Program-made: the position numbers and the translations under genes
Part shown: piece after piece, positions 45,221 through 55,483 of the stretch
Numbering within the stretch: position 1 is the stretch's first letter
Layout of the letters: the number at the start of each line of letters is the position of its first letter
Assembly: GCF_000204055.1 (NCBI RefSeq)
Contig: NW_006768778.1
Location: 1,563,789-1,627,788 of the forward strand
Length of the DNA: 64,000 bases
DNA from: Melampsora larici-populina 98AG31
Lineage: Eukaryota; Basidiomycota; Pucciniomycetes; Pucciniales; Melampsoraceae
Direction: 5' to 3'
Notes under the pieces: generated by a model
Database searches by the model: none
What the model was told of the DNA's origin: nothing
The model's input: only the letters and a program-made list of their open reading frames with translations

Positions 45221-45746
45221 CACATTTTGGCTTCCACCCAGCTGCTGTGGTCCATTCTTTTATTAATTGCATAACTAGAGTCCCGTGGGCGGCCCGCCGC
45301 CCTCCCGTGCTCTGTGTAAAGATGCACCGCTCAATTACAACGTTACTTTGTCACTGCCAACAAAGGACCATCACAGTCCCCATGCAACCTTTGACACATC
45401 CTCCAATGCTGTTCTGCCTCCCTTGGCAATGCATCACCCCTTTGCCCTCATATTTCTCCACCATCATCCGCTATTAAGCATGCCTTCAAATAAACCAAAT
45501 GCTACCATGCTACTCCGATAACAACTTTTTGGCCCTGACTGGCTGGTAGTGATGATATTAACTAACCTACATTGCAGGGTTAGTCTTGCCTCACAGTCAG
45601 TGGAGGCGCCTGGCCTAGTCAAGTTGATAGCAAAGGGCTCGGTTGCTCTACTTAATTGGACTGTCAGCCCTGATTCAAATTGCATCACTTTCCGCAAATG
45701 CAATAACAGGTCAATGCCGTGCAAATCGTGCCCCGCCAATGGCTGT

Positions 45747-46280
45747 GAGGCCCTATGACGGCAATGATGGAGAATGACAACTGTTTGCGAAAGAAGTTCT
45801 GCCGTGGAGACCCAGGCGGAGATTGTCAACGGGTTTTGGCGATGGGCTGAGCCTTCTCTCATTCACTGCCCAGACTGGTTTGTTCTATTTAAGGGTCAGA
45901 GTCATGCTGATGTAGCTATGACCATGATCAGAGATACAGGGTGTACCACGCCGACAGGTATGAGGCCCTATGACGGCAATGGTGCAGAATGACAACTCTC
46001 CGCAAAAGAAGGTGTGAGGCGGAGACCCAGGCGCAGAAAGTCAACGGGTTTCGATGATGGGCTGAGCCCTCTCTCATTTACTGCCCAGACGGGTTTGTTA
46101 TATGAAGGGTCGGGGTCATGCTGATATAGCTATGACCGTGATTAGAAACAACAGGGTGTAGCTTTTGTTGACCACATTGGTTAAGTTTCCGTTAACATGC
46201 CCGTAAGTGGTCGTTCTATCAAAGTATTGCGGTCAAACTGATGTAGCTATGACCGTGATTAACAACAACAGGGTTTAGGT
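45747..46280 (+). repeat. 215-bp tandem repeat, about 2.3 copies
   Basis: A unit starting GAGGCCCTATGACGGCAATG at 45747 restarts at 45962. Only the distal part (GATGTAGCTATGACCGTGAT, then AACAACAGGGT) is present a third time at about 46230-46280. No coding frame is shared by the copies. It lies just outside element 3. Confidence 0.85.
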
Positions 46281-46929
46281 TTTGGTGACAACAGAATTGA
46301 ATTTTTGGCGGCGGCTTTTTTTTGTTTTGAGCAAATTTTCTTTTATTTGTTTGATCATGTCAAAAACCACAATGCATAATTTTCTTCAAGTCCCCAAAGT
46401 TGAAGTGACCTATGCCATTTTCAGCTCTCATGATTCAATTCAAAAGAATGGGTATAGTGTGAGTGCTGTGCAGACACAGTTGTAGATCTGAAGAGTCTAA
46501 ATAGGCAAGCATGCAAGGTCTGTAACTTGCTTCTCTTGAGCATAGCCACAGAGAACTTACACCAATGATATTGTGTGGTATGCTGACAATGCAGAAGGAT
46601 GTATGTATGACCTAAGCTGCCGTGCTATGTAGCCTGAGGCTGAAGGTGACAGTAGATGATACAGTTATGGGTATATTTGAGCTCCAGGGGTTTCCAGGGG
46701 TTTGAGTGGCAGACAAATCTACCAGGATCCACTTGTAATAATCATACTGGCATCACAATCAAAGATGCTTATATAACATGTCTGGCATCTGACTCCAGGC
46801 CAAAAACAACCAAACATCTGGGGACCTCTTAGCTTAACAAAACCCTCTCTGCACTGCCACATTGGCACCCTTGCAGAGGGGCTTACAACTAATGGATGAT
46901 TCCCGGTGTGAGTACTCAAAAGATTAATT

Positions 46930-47320
46930 CTCCTTGTGCAGTTTTTTGAGTTTTCTCACTTCCCTCATAGACAAACATCATTTGAGAAAGTTGTTCTAGA
47001 TAATCTTCTACACATCCTTGTGGCCTCATAACATAGGTCCTATGAGTGATGTCGCAAAACATTTGGTTTGAAGATGTTTACAACCTTGCCTGCAGTGTGG
47101 CCTTGTTGTATTTTGAATTCATGTGAACACATGCTGCATACCCCCTTACAAGTAGGACAAATCTTGAAGACGTACCACAACAACTGCATGATGGAGTGGG
47201 TTTTCTTGGTTGATAAAGGGGTGGAAACATGTAGAAAATAATCCAGACAACTTTCCTTGTAGGTTCAAGTGATGTTTGAGTTATGTTTTTCTCAATGAAA
47301 TTTGTTAACCACTTGATCAT
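46930..47320 (-). pseudogene. Possible remnant of a RING-type gene
   Basis: Read on the minus strand, one frame gives HSIMQLLWYVFKICPTCKG, then CSMCSHEF and a stop after VLRHHS. The CPTC pair preceded by a His and a Trp at the usual distance recalls the second half of a RING finger, as at the 3' end of E2. The first half is not evident and other frames are equally open, so this is a weak call. Confidence 0.3.
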
Positions 47321-48000
47321 TTCAATTCATTCCATAAGAATACAGAAGTTGATGACATTCTCTGATTAAATTGAGAGCAGTAAACTTCAATTATACACAA
47401 TAAATTTTTGTTGATGCATGGGCATGAAACACCATTATATTTTTGGTGAGATGTGCAAAGGCACATGAAACTCTTAATTCATGGATATCAACAGAGTTCC
47501 TAGACTAAATTTTTACTCTCTTTGTTGATTGGAGATTTCAACAGAGAAAACTTTGAATTTTTTAGCTCAAGGCAAACCTGTTACCTGTTGGCAGTGCTGA
47601 TAAAAAATTGTATATCTTGCTATCTGAGAGACATGAGACATGTTTCAATTACAAATCAAATAAACTTTGTTAATTGTTTTATCATTGCAATTGATTCCAT
47701 CAAGTATACAGAAGTTGGAATTGTCTGCTGCTTAAATGGAGACCAGTAACAATCAATTATACAACATAAACCTCTATTGACAAAACTGAGATCTGGATCT
47801 CTGAGAGCCATTAACAAGTTTCACCTATAAATTCAATGAAATTTGTTAACTGCTTGATCATTTCAATTCATTCCATAAGAATACAGAAGTTGGTAACATG
47901 CACCAATTGAATTGAGACCAGCAAACTTCAATTATACCAGATAAATTTTTGTGGATGCGTGGGCATGAAACACCATTATATTTTTGGTGAGACGTGAGAA
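47293..48000 (+). repeat. Three dispersed copies of a ~170-bp repeat
   Basis: Segments beginning CAATGAAATTTGTTAACCAC (47293), a diverged one near 47655, and CAATGAAATTTGTTAACTGC (47834) share TCAATTCATTCCATAAGAAT and ACAGAAGTTG. The first and third also share GGGCATGAAACACCATTATA and TTTTTGGTGAGA. Copies one and three are much closer to each other than to the middle copy. Confidence 0.8.
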
Positions 48001-49268
48001 GGGAGACTAGTGTGTTTCACAAAATTTGCAATTCATGGATATCACCAGAGTTGTGTATTTAAGATCAACATCTGTTCCTCATTGCCACAGACTGTACTGT
48101 TATAATCCAGATTCTTTACCAATAACAATCTCCATCAAAATCCAAATGGAGATAGTGAAAAAGAAATCAATACTCCTATACTGGTCTCTCCAGATTATTT
48201 TTCAATATGTGCTATGGCCTTATCCTATCCTGTCAATGGAGCATACCCCTGAAGCATTGGCAAGATGTGAGGAACATTTTTCAGATACCAAGACTTGTGT
48301 GCTCACAAGTCGGAACTTCTTTTCTTTTGAATTAGTGGATGACCTTACATTGTCAGATGGGGCCTACATTGGACACTGGAAGCTCGATACTTCTGAATTA
48401 CCAGATGATGAACCATACCAGCGACTTGGAAGATCAAAAAAATCAAATAAGTCAGGAAGTTTTTGGGGAAAACGTGAGTTATAACATGTAGATTATCTTA
48501 TAGATGTAATTGTATCCAAGACTTATCTGATATTCTGTTCCACTTAGTTTATAAGATTTTTTCTTCAGGTCCAAGTTCAGTAGCATTGCAAGGGATATTT
48601 GATGATGAATATGACAACAGAGTAAGTGAAAGTTCAAATCCTGCAATCAGGAGATTCTCTGGTACAACAAAGTATTTGGATAGGTTTGAGGATTTTTGGA
48701 AAACAAGTGAGCATTGAGGGGTACACTATCTTGCTCATATTTTACTAAGATTCATCTGACAACATGGGATTAAACTTCAGTACCTGAATGTGTGGAACAT
48801 TCTGATGATAGTGGGGAAGTGCCACCATTTGTGAGACAGATCTCATATGTTTTCCTTGGAAAACAATGTGACTGGGCTTCAGGCATTAAGATTTTCTCTG
48901 AGAGATTTCACACCTTATACAGTCAGCAAGATTCTCAAGATCACAAAATCTTGTACAAAGCTTTATACAGACAGGCAGAATTGGAAACTATTCCAATTGA
49001 TGTAGCACAGACAGTGCTGACTATCTTGGCAAAAATTAAGCTGGCTGCCAGGGAAGCTGATTATACCAATGAAGATTGGATCAGTGAGTATCAATTGGCA
49101 AGAGACACCTATGTTAAGATCATGGAAGATTATATCGGGGCTCTCAAAACACCTGAGTGAGTTTATTTTTGACACTAGAGCATTTTATCTGTCTGTATAT
49201 GAACATGGCAAGATCCTAATGCTTGGTTCCAGGCAATATCAATGGTTTAAAAACATACAACTTGAATT

Positions 49269-49273
49269 GGGAA
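49269..49273. repeat. Copia target-site duplication GGGAA, left copy
   Basis: GGGAA directly precedes the first LTR and recurs at 55484-55488 directly after the second LTR. A 5-bp duplication is standard for Ty1/copia integration. Confidence 0.95.
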
Positions 49274-49874
49274 TAATACAATCTTGGGATTCCTGTCAGA
49301 GCAGGGATCAAGATAGTTCAAACTTAATCAATTGAAACTAATCCGATTCCTACGACCACGAGATACTCACCTGTCAGAGCAGGGATCAAGATAGTTCAAA
49401 CTTAATCAATTGAAACTAATCCGATTCCTACGACCACGAGATACTCACCTTCAACCAAGATTGTATGAGAAATTCTTGGATCAGATTTAATTTCCATCAC
49501 AATCAAAGAATAAAATATGAGACAATAATAGAAACTAAACATACCTGTCAGAGCAGGGATCAAGATAGTTCAAACTTAATCAATTGAAACTAATCCGATT
49601 CCTACGACCACGAGATACTCACCTTCAACCAAGATTGTATGAGAAATTCTTGGATGAAGGGAGAAGAGCTCATGGCGCTCTGTCAGTACTGTTTATAAAT
49701 AAACAAACAACCGGTACATAGGTTTTGATTAGGTTTAGAAATGTTACACTTAATCAAAGTTACATATGTATATTGAAATAAGAGAAGAAAATCTAAAGTG
49801 TTGAGTACGTGACATATGAAAGTGTGAAACATACGTGAATGTCAAATGAATTACAAAACACCATAATTGTAACA
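49274..49874 (-). repeat. 3' LTR of the copia element (601 bp) with internal 78-bp repeats
   Basis: The LTR contains three copies of a 78-bp unit starting CCTGTCAGAGCAGGGATCAA, at 49292 and 49370 (head to tail) and at 49544. Each copy ends in GATACTCAC. A segment TTCAACCAAGATTGTATGAG follows two of them. U3 enhancer repeats of fungal LTRs often look like this; the role here is inferred. Confidence 0.95.
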
Positions 49875-49887
49875 TCCCCCCATTTTC
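49875..49887 (-). other. Polypurine tract of the copia element
   Basis: On the minus strand AAAATGGGGGGA directly precedes the TGTTACAAT start of the 3' LTR. This is the expected primer for plus-strand DNA synthesis. Confidence 0.85.
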
Positions 49888-49896
49888 AAACAAATT

Positions 49897-52800
49897 TCAA
49901 TATAAGTTGTTTAATTTTAAAGCATGAGTTATAGCCGAAGGTCCTAAAGGTTTGGTGAGAAAATCAGCTAACATTTGATCTGAAGGAATATATTTAACTT
50001 GAATATCATTTGATTGAATCATTTGACGAATATAATGATGGCGTCGATCGATGTGTTTTGATCTTGCTTTTAAACCTTCTCCTGAAGCTGTGAATATAGC
50101 AGAAGTATTATCAATATGAAAAATAGTAGGACGTTCTAGTTGTTGCATGATATCAAAATAAAATGATCGTATCCAAGCCATATGTTTAGAACACTCTGTG
50201 GCTGCCACATATTCAGCTTCTGAAGTTGAAAGAGCTACAATAGATTGACGTTGAGATTTCCAACTGACTGCACCATTTGCTACTGTGACAATATAACCGG
50301 TTACTGATTTTCGTGTTGTTGAACATTGTGAAAAATCAGAATCAGAGTAAGCCAAAGGTTCCTCCATCCCCCCAGAGTAGGTGATTCCTAAAGCTTGAGT
50401 ACCCTTGAGATATCGAAGTAAATGCTTGGCTGCGGTCCAATGAGTTAAAGTCCATGCCGAATTGAATTTGGAAAGCTGAGAAACAGCATATGAAATGTCT
50501 GGCCTAGTTACAGCCGATATCCACTGAAGACACCCAACCATCTCCTGGTAAGGAATATCCTTTGCCTCTTCGATTTCTTCATTCGTGCCTGGAACTAGAG
50601 TTGTCCGTTGAGGTAATGGAGTTTTAGCCGAATTACAGTTGATCATGGCGAAGCGTTCAAGAACTGATTCAATATAATGAGATTGTGAAATCTTGATGGA
50701 AGATTCATCATCAGCAATTTCTAATTTGATGCCAAGGTATAACGTGGGCTTCTCCGTCCATTTTAATTGGTATTTAGAATCAATAAAGACTTGGAATTTA
50801 AGAAATAGCTCATCATTGTCATAAAATACCATAGAATCATCAACGTGAAGGTGTAAGATGAGAGTACCTAAATCACATTTGAGGACGTATACGGCGGAGT
50901 CAGAATCAGTTGGGTTAAGGTGGAATTCTGAAGTTGTTGCACCAAAATGCTGCTGCCATCTACGAGCGGCTTGTTTGGTTCCATATAACGATTTGATAAG
51001 TTGCCACACTCGATTAGGCTGAGTTGGATGTTCAAAACCCCGGACTTGACATGCAAATACTAAGTCTTTCATGTTACCGTTTAAGAATGCGGTGACTACA
51101 TCAAACTGACGTTTACGCCAGCGTCTCTTCACCGATAATGCCAGAAGAATGCGTAGTGAATCAAGCTTGCCAACAGATGCATACGTATCATTATAGTCTA
51201 GGCCTTTTATCTGATGATTACCTAATACAACCCATCTAGCTTTGTATTTGACAATCCGATTGTGTTCATCACGCTTGCGGTTGAATACCCACATCCCCCC
51301 AAGAACATTCGCCCCTGAAGGCCGGTCCACAAGTTTACCGACTCCATGTTGAGTAAGGGAATCGAATTCATTCTGCATTGCTTGACGCCATGCATTCCTG
51401 TCAGGACCAGACATGGCTTGCTTAAAAGTCGGACTATCAGGGTCGTTACCAGTCGTGGCAGAGAGACCATAGCTGTTTGGGATAACGCGAGCAAGTTTGG
51501 CCGTCTTCTTTGTGAATCCATAGCGTTCGGGCTCCTTTCGCGTTCTCAAAGATCGCCTTGGAGCAGGTGGAGTTGGAGCATGTTGTTCTGAAGGCTGATC
51601 TCGTGTCTCAAGAGAAGGAGGTACACTGGCAGGCGTTGGTTGTGCTGCTGGTGTCTTTGGTTGAGGTTGAACAACGGGAGACGGCGTAGGAGTAGGAACC
51701 TGGACATGCTGAGGAGGCGGAGTTGGAGTACGTGCTTTGGGCGAAGCACTAGACGAAACCTTTGGAGAAGATTGAATAGACGGCCTGGGTGATTCCTTCG
51801 GAGAAGATCGAAGAGACGCATTCGGTGAAGCTTCCGGAGAGGATTGAACAAACTCATGAACCTCGTCTGGAATTGATGAAAGTTCGGAGGAAGAGTTTGA
51901 ACCTGGGATTATCGGACTGTTTGCTGATGACACCGGTGAGCCCACTGGCGTAAGCGCAATTGGGGATGCTGAAGAATGAGACGATGGAGGAGAAATCGAC
52001 CGATATCTTTGTTGAACCAACTCAGACGGAAGTCTCTGAACTTCCGACTGATTTGGAGGTGATTGAATTGGCGAAGGCAATTTAGACTGACGATTCGGTG
52101 ATATTGAGGTACGTGACTGAGTTAAATCGACATGAGGAGTCTGTTGAGTTGAATTGACAGGAGGTGCATGAATTGAGCCAGACAGAGGAATAAGAACTCT
52201 GGGGCAAAACTGCGGCGGAGATGAAGATCGGTCGGACTCGTCTTCAATGATTATTGGAAGCTGAGTATCAAGGTCATTTGTAGGACCTGAACCAGGAGAT
52301 TTGACGACCTCTGTGATGGGATCATCTGGTACAATCGGTGGATCTTGACCTTTAGTCATCACCAATTGATCTGTGAGAGTGGGTACGATGAGATCCTTCA
52401 CCACATCAGGTGAGAAAGTCGGATGGAGGGCAGGGAAAACATCCTCTCGATACAGAACATCACCGGTGATAAAAATTCGACCGGTCTGTTTGTCCCAAAG
52501 ACGAGCTGCACGAGCACCATCCTCAAGACCAACAAAGATGAACCGCTTTCCTACTGGAGCAACTTTGGATTTGCGCTGTCGATCCACAGCAAAACATAAA
52601 CATCCAAATGGTTTGAGTCGGTCTACGTCGAAAGGATGAACGTGACCGGGAAGGAGAGATTCGAAAACTTCAATTGGCGATTGGTTTTGAAGTGCTGCCG
52701 AAGGAGAGCAATTAATCTGTATACAACAGTACTTAACCAGCTCCCCCCATAAAGAAAGAGGAAGACCACTTTCAAGTAGTTGAGCTCGAATCTTTCCCAT

Positions 52801-54753
52801 GAGAGTACGAAAATATCGTTCTGAGACAGAGTTTGCCATAGGTCGATGAGCTGGACCTTTCTCTTCTTCAATACCCTCTTCTTTGAGATATGAAAGAAAC
52901 TCATTTGAGGTATACTCTCCTCCTCGATCGGATTTGAGCTTCAGGATCTTGGCACCACATTTGTTTTCCATTAAGGCTTTGTATTGTTTGAAAGCGGCGA
53001 AAGTTTGATCTTTGGATTTCAGAAGATACAAAGAAGCATATCGAGAATGATCATCAATAAAACTGAGTACATATTTGAAACCAGATTTCGAGGCAGGAGT
53101 TATCGGACCCAAAAGATCGCTATGTACAAGATTAAGCAATTTTGGTGATCGATGAAATGGAGAGGTAGCAGGAGATTGAGTGAGTTTCCCCATGGAGCAA
53201 GCATCACAAGAAACGAAATTATTTTTAGATATAGGAAGTAATTTTTGACGACGTAGAAAATGAATAACACCGTCAGGATGCAGGTGTCCCAAACGTCTAT
53301 GCCAAGTCATCGCCAGCTTTTCCGGATCAGTGTAGGAGAAAAGAGCTGAGGTTGGACTGTGAGATATGATTGGTGTCCATAGACGATTTGTCGTAGAGCT
53401 ACGCTGCATCCGAAGAACCTCATTGCCGTGTGAATCTGTAATCGTTCCGATGGTTTTGTCGAATGAAGCATGATAGCCATCATCACAAAGAGATCCAACC
53501 GATACAAGGTTTCCAGTCAATTTCGGCGAGTAAAGAACATCTCGAAGAAGTAAGGAGCCAAATCTTACATTCCCTTTACTTCTTGCCCAGATAACTCCGT
53601 CTTTCGATGCTACACTTATCCTAACGGGACGACAATTACGTAAATCAGAGATTAGAGAGATATCTGAAAACATGTGACTTGTTGCACCCGTATCACAGAT
53701 GATTGGCGTACTGAAAGAAGTTGAAGCGGAAAAAGCAGAGTCCCAGTAGGAAGTGTCCTCGTCTGGCTCAATGATGTGTTGAGAGATTTGAGCGACGTTG
53801 GATGAATTACCTGATGGTGAGGCTGAGGCTGCTACCTTCTTCTCATGCTCCAGGAAAGCTCGGAATTTTCGAGTTCTACAGTTTTCGTCGGTGTGTCCTG
53901 CATGTCCTAAAGAGCAACGAAGACCGTTGGACGGTTGAGATGAATGATCCTTCTTCTGCTTCAATTTCGATCTTGAATTATTGTTACGTCTTGCTGCCAA
54001 AGCGGTATCTGATTTGTTGACCGATCCATTTCTAGTGGCTTCAATCTTGAGCAGTGAGAAAAGTCTTGCTAAAGTTAATTCTTTGAAGTTTGTAAGAAGA
54101 CTTTGAACAAGTGGAGTATACTCAGATGGAAGGGATCTGACGAGAATGATGGTGATGAATGGTTCAGGAATTTTGTAGTCTGGGATTGAAGCTAGATTAC
54201 TGAGTAAATCATTATAAATCTTTCTGAACTTGGCGACATGCTCATTAAGATCATCATCTGAATTCATATGAAGAGACATCAAATCAGAGAAAAGCTGAGC
54301 AGTGGAAAGACCTCCAGCATCGTCGTGATATTCGCAGAGTTTGTCGAAAGCATCCTTCGGATCAGTGCAAGAACGAATGACTTGGAAGTTCTCATTGTCA
54401 ATGGTTGCGTGAATAGCAGCCAAAGCTCGAGATTGATTAGTCTCATGATCCTCGAGTTCGGTTTCGTCAGTCGGTGCAGGAATCTTCTTGAGAATGTACT
54501 TAGAAAGACGTTGTCCACCTAGAAGAGTAGTCAACTTGAGCTTCCAATCGTTAAACGTGCCGGTCGAGAGTTTCACAACTGATGAATAAGAGGAGGTTGA
54601 GAATTCTTTGAGATCGGACGTCATTGTTTTAGACTTGGTGGGGAAGGGTATGGTATTTTTAGAATTCGAAGGAAGAGATGGTGGCAGAGACTGAGATTTG
54701 GGGTCTTCAGCTTTGGGTTCGGATTTGGGGTCTGTGACGTTTGATGGATTCAT
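49897..54753 (-). CDS. Copia gag-pol polyprotein
   Basis: One 1618-codon frame encodes the whole retrotransposon polyprotein. In order: a Gag part (about 1-290; FNDWKLKLTTLLGGQRLSKY, SNLASIPDYKIPEPFI) with a reduced CCHC knuckle (CSLGHAGHTDENC, first Cys pair incomplete); protease (ICDTGATSHMFSD, about 350); integrase with HHCC zinc module (WHRRLGHLH...CDACSMGK) and D,D35E core (HSDLLGP, KSDRGGEYTS, NSVSERYFR); a long Pro/Ser-rich linker (about 850-1120); reverse transcriptase (WVFNRKRDEHN, FDVVTAFLNG, LHLHVDDSMVF with the VDD site); and RNase H (YSDSDFSQCSTTRKSVTGY, STSEAEYVAA, HIDNTSAI, ADFLTKPLG). No stop or frameshift is present. Gag and Pol are in one frame, as in many copia elements. 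Confidence 0.97.
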   Translation of the reverse strand: MNPSNVTDPKSEPKAEDPKSQSLPPSLPSNSKNTIPFPTKSKTMTSDLKEFSTSSYSSVVKLSTGTFNDWKLKLTTLLGGQRLSKYILKKIPAPTDETELEDHETNQSRALAAIHATIDNENFQVIRSCTDPKDAFDKLCEYHDDAGGLSTAQLFSDLMSLHMNSDDDLNEHVAKFRKIYNDLLSNLASIPDYKIPEPFITIILVRSLPSEYTPLVQSLLTNFKELTLARLFSLLKIEATRNGSVNKSDTALAARRNNNSRSKLKQKKDHSSQPSNGLRCSLGHAGHTDENCRTRKFRAFLEHEKKVAASASPSGNSSNVAQISQHIIEPDEDTSYWDSAFSASTSFSTPIICDTGATSHMFSDISLISDLRNCRPVRISVASKDGVIWARSKGNVRFGSLLLRDVLYSPKLTGNLVSVGSLCDDGYHASFDKTIGTITDSHGNEVLRMQRSSTTNRLWTPIISHSPTSALFSYTDPEKLAMTWHRRLGHLHPDGVIHFLRRQKLLPISKNNFVSCDACSMGKLTQSPATSPFHRSPKLLNLVHSDLLGPITPASKSGFKYVLSFIDDHSRYASLYLLKSKDQTFAAFKQYKALMENKCGAKILKLKSDRGGEYTSNEFLSYLKEEGIEEEKGPAHRPMANSVSERYFRTLMGKIRAQLLESGLPLSLWGELVKYCCIQINCSPSAALQNQSPIEVFESLLPGHVHPFDVDRLKPFGCLCFAVDRQRKSKVAPVGKRFIFVGLEDGARAARLWDKQTGRIFITGDVLYREDVFPALHPTFSPDVVKDLIVPTLTDQLVMTKGQDPPIVPDDPITEVVKSPGSGPTNDLDTQLPIIIEDESDRSSSPPQFCPRVLIPLSGSIHAPPVNSTQQTPHVDLTQSRTSISPNRQSKLPSPIQSPPNQSEVQRLPSELVQQRYRSISPPSSHSSASPIALTPVGSPVSSANSPIIPGSNSSSELSSIPDEVHEFVQSSPEASPNASLRSSPKESPRPSIQSSPKVSSSASPKARTPTPPPQHVQVPTPTPSPVVQPQPKTPAAQPTPASVPPSLETRDQPSEQHAPTPPAPRRSLRTRKEPERYGFTKKTAKLARVIPNSYGLSATTGNDPDSPTFKQAMSGPDRNAWRQAMQNEFDSLTQHGVGKLVDRPSGANVLGGMWVFNRKRDEHNRIVKYKARWVVLGNHQIKGLDYNDTYASVGKLDSLRILLALSVKRRWRKRQFDVVTAFLNGNMKDLVFACQVRGFEHPTQPNRVWQLIKSLYGTKQAARRWQQHFGATTSEFHLNPTDSDSAVYVLKCDLGTLILHLHVDDSMVFYDNDELFLKFQVFIDSKYQLKWTEKPTLYLGIKLEIADDESSIKISQSHYIESVLERFAMINCNSAKTPLPQRTTLVPGTNEEIEEAKDIPYQEMVGCLQWISAVTRPDISYAVSQLSKFNSAWTLTHWTAAKHLLRYLKGTQALGITYSGGMEEPLAYSDSDFSQCSTTRKSVTGYIVTVANGAVSWKSQRQSIVALSTSEAEYVAATECSKHMAWIRSFYFDIMQQLERPTIFHIDNTSAIFTASGEGLKARSKHIDRRHHYIRQMIQSNDIQVKYIPSDQMLADFLTKPLGPSAITHALKLNNLY

Positions 54754-54866
54754 TCAAACAACTGAGATTATGCAGAGTAAATCATCGAGATCGGAGGAAA
54801 TGTGAATAGCTTGATTGATAAGTTTGAAAGATTGTGATGGATCGATAGGTTGCCGCAGACGTATTA

Positions 54867-54882
54867 CGCTGGGCTCATAACC
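54867..54882 (-). other. Copia primer-binding site, internal initiator tRNA-Met type
   Basis: Directly after the 5' LTR, in element orientation, the sequence is GGTTATGAGCCCAGCG. Its complement, CGCTGGGCTCATAACC, is the anticodon stem-loop of eukaryotic initiator tRNA-Met (anticodon CAT). It does not match a tRNA 3' end. Drosophila copia is known to use a cleaved half of this tRNA in the same way. Confidence 0.85.
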
Positions 54883-55483
54883 TAATACAATCTTGGGATT
54901 CCTGTCAGAGCAGGGATCAAGATAGTTCAAACTTAATCAATTGAAACTAATCCGATTCCTACGACCACGAGATACTCACCTGTCAGAGCAGGGATCAAGA
55001 TAGTTCAAACTTAATCAATTGAAACTAATCCGATTCCTACGACCACGAGATACTCACCTTCAACCAAGATTGTATGAGAAATTCTTGGATCAGATTTAAT
55101 TTCCATCACAATCAAAGAATAAAATATGAGACAATAATAGAAACTAAACATACCTGTCAGAGCAGGGATCAAGATAGTTCAAACTTAATCAATTGAAACT
55201 AATCCGATTCCTACGACCACGAGATACTCACCTTCAACCAAGATTGTATGAGAAATTCTTGGATGAAGGGAGAAGAGCTCATGGCGCTCTGTCAGTACTG
55301 TTTATAAATAAACAAACAACCGGTACATAGGTTTTGATTAGGTTTAGAAATGTTACACTTAATCAAAGTTACATATGTATATTGAAATAAGAGAAGAAAA
55401 TCTAAAGTGTTGAGTACGTGACATATGAAAGTGTGAAACATACGTGAATGTCAAATGAATTACAAAACACCATAATTGTAACA
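54883..55483 (-). repeat. 5' LTR of the copia element (601 bp)
   Basis: Same length and, where compared, the same sequence as 49274-49874, including the three 78-bp units. The plus-strand boundary is TAATACAATC on the left and CATAATTGTAACA on the right, followed by GGGAA. Confidence 0.96.

Larger units (their letters stand above)
49274..55483 (-). mobile_element. Full-length Ty1/copia retrotransposon, minus strand
   Basis: The 6210-bp element consists of two 601-bp LTRs (49274-49874 and 54883-55483) that look identical wherever I compared them, a 5-bp duplication GGGAA, a primer-binding site, a polypurine tract and one uninterrupted gag-pol frame of 1618 codons. LTRs in element orientation begin TGTTACAATTATGG and end AAGATTGTATTA. 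Identical LTRs and an open frame point to a very recent insertion. It disrupts gene D. Confidence 0.97.

Noticed and set aside
45464..45862. Minus-strand ORF of 132 codons near the 215-bp tandem repeat
   Set aside because: It starts inside the tandem repeat, shows no conserved motif and has no splice-compatible neighbours; I could not support it as a gene.
51546..51857. Leu/Arg-rich minus-strand ORF inside the copia element
   Set aside because: It is another frame of the Pro/Ser-rich linker in gag-pol.
54860..54882. Possible tRNA-Met gene
   Set aside because: Only the anticodon arm is present, directly next to an LTR; it is the complement of a retroelement primer-binding site.
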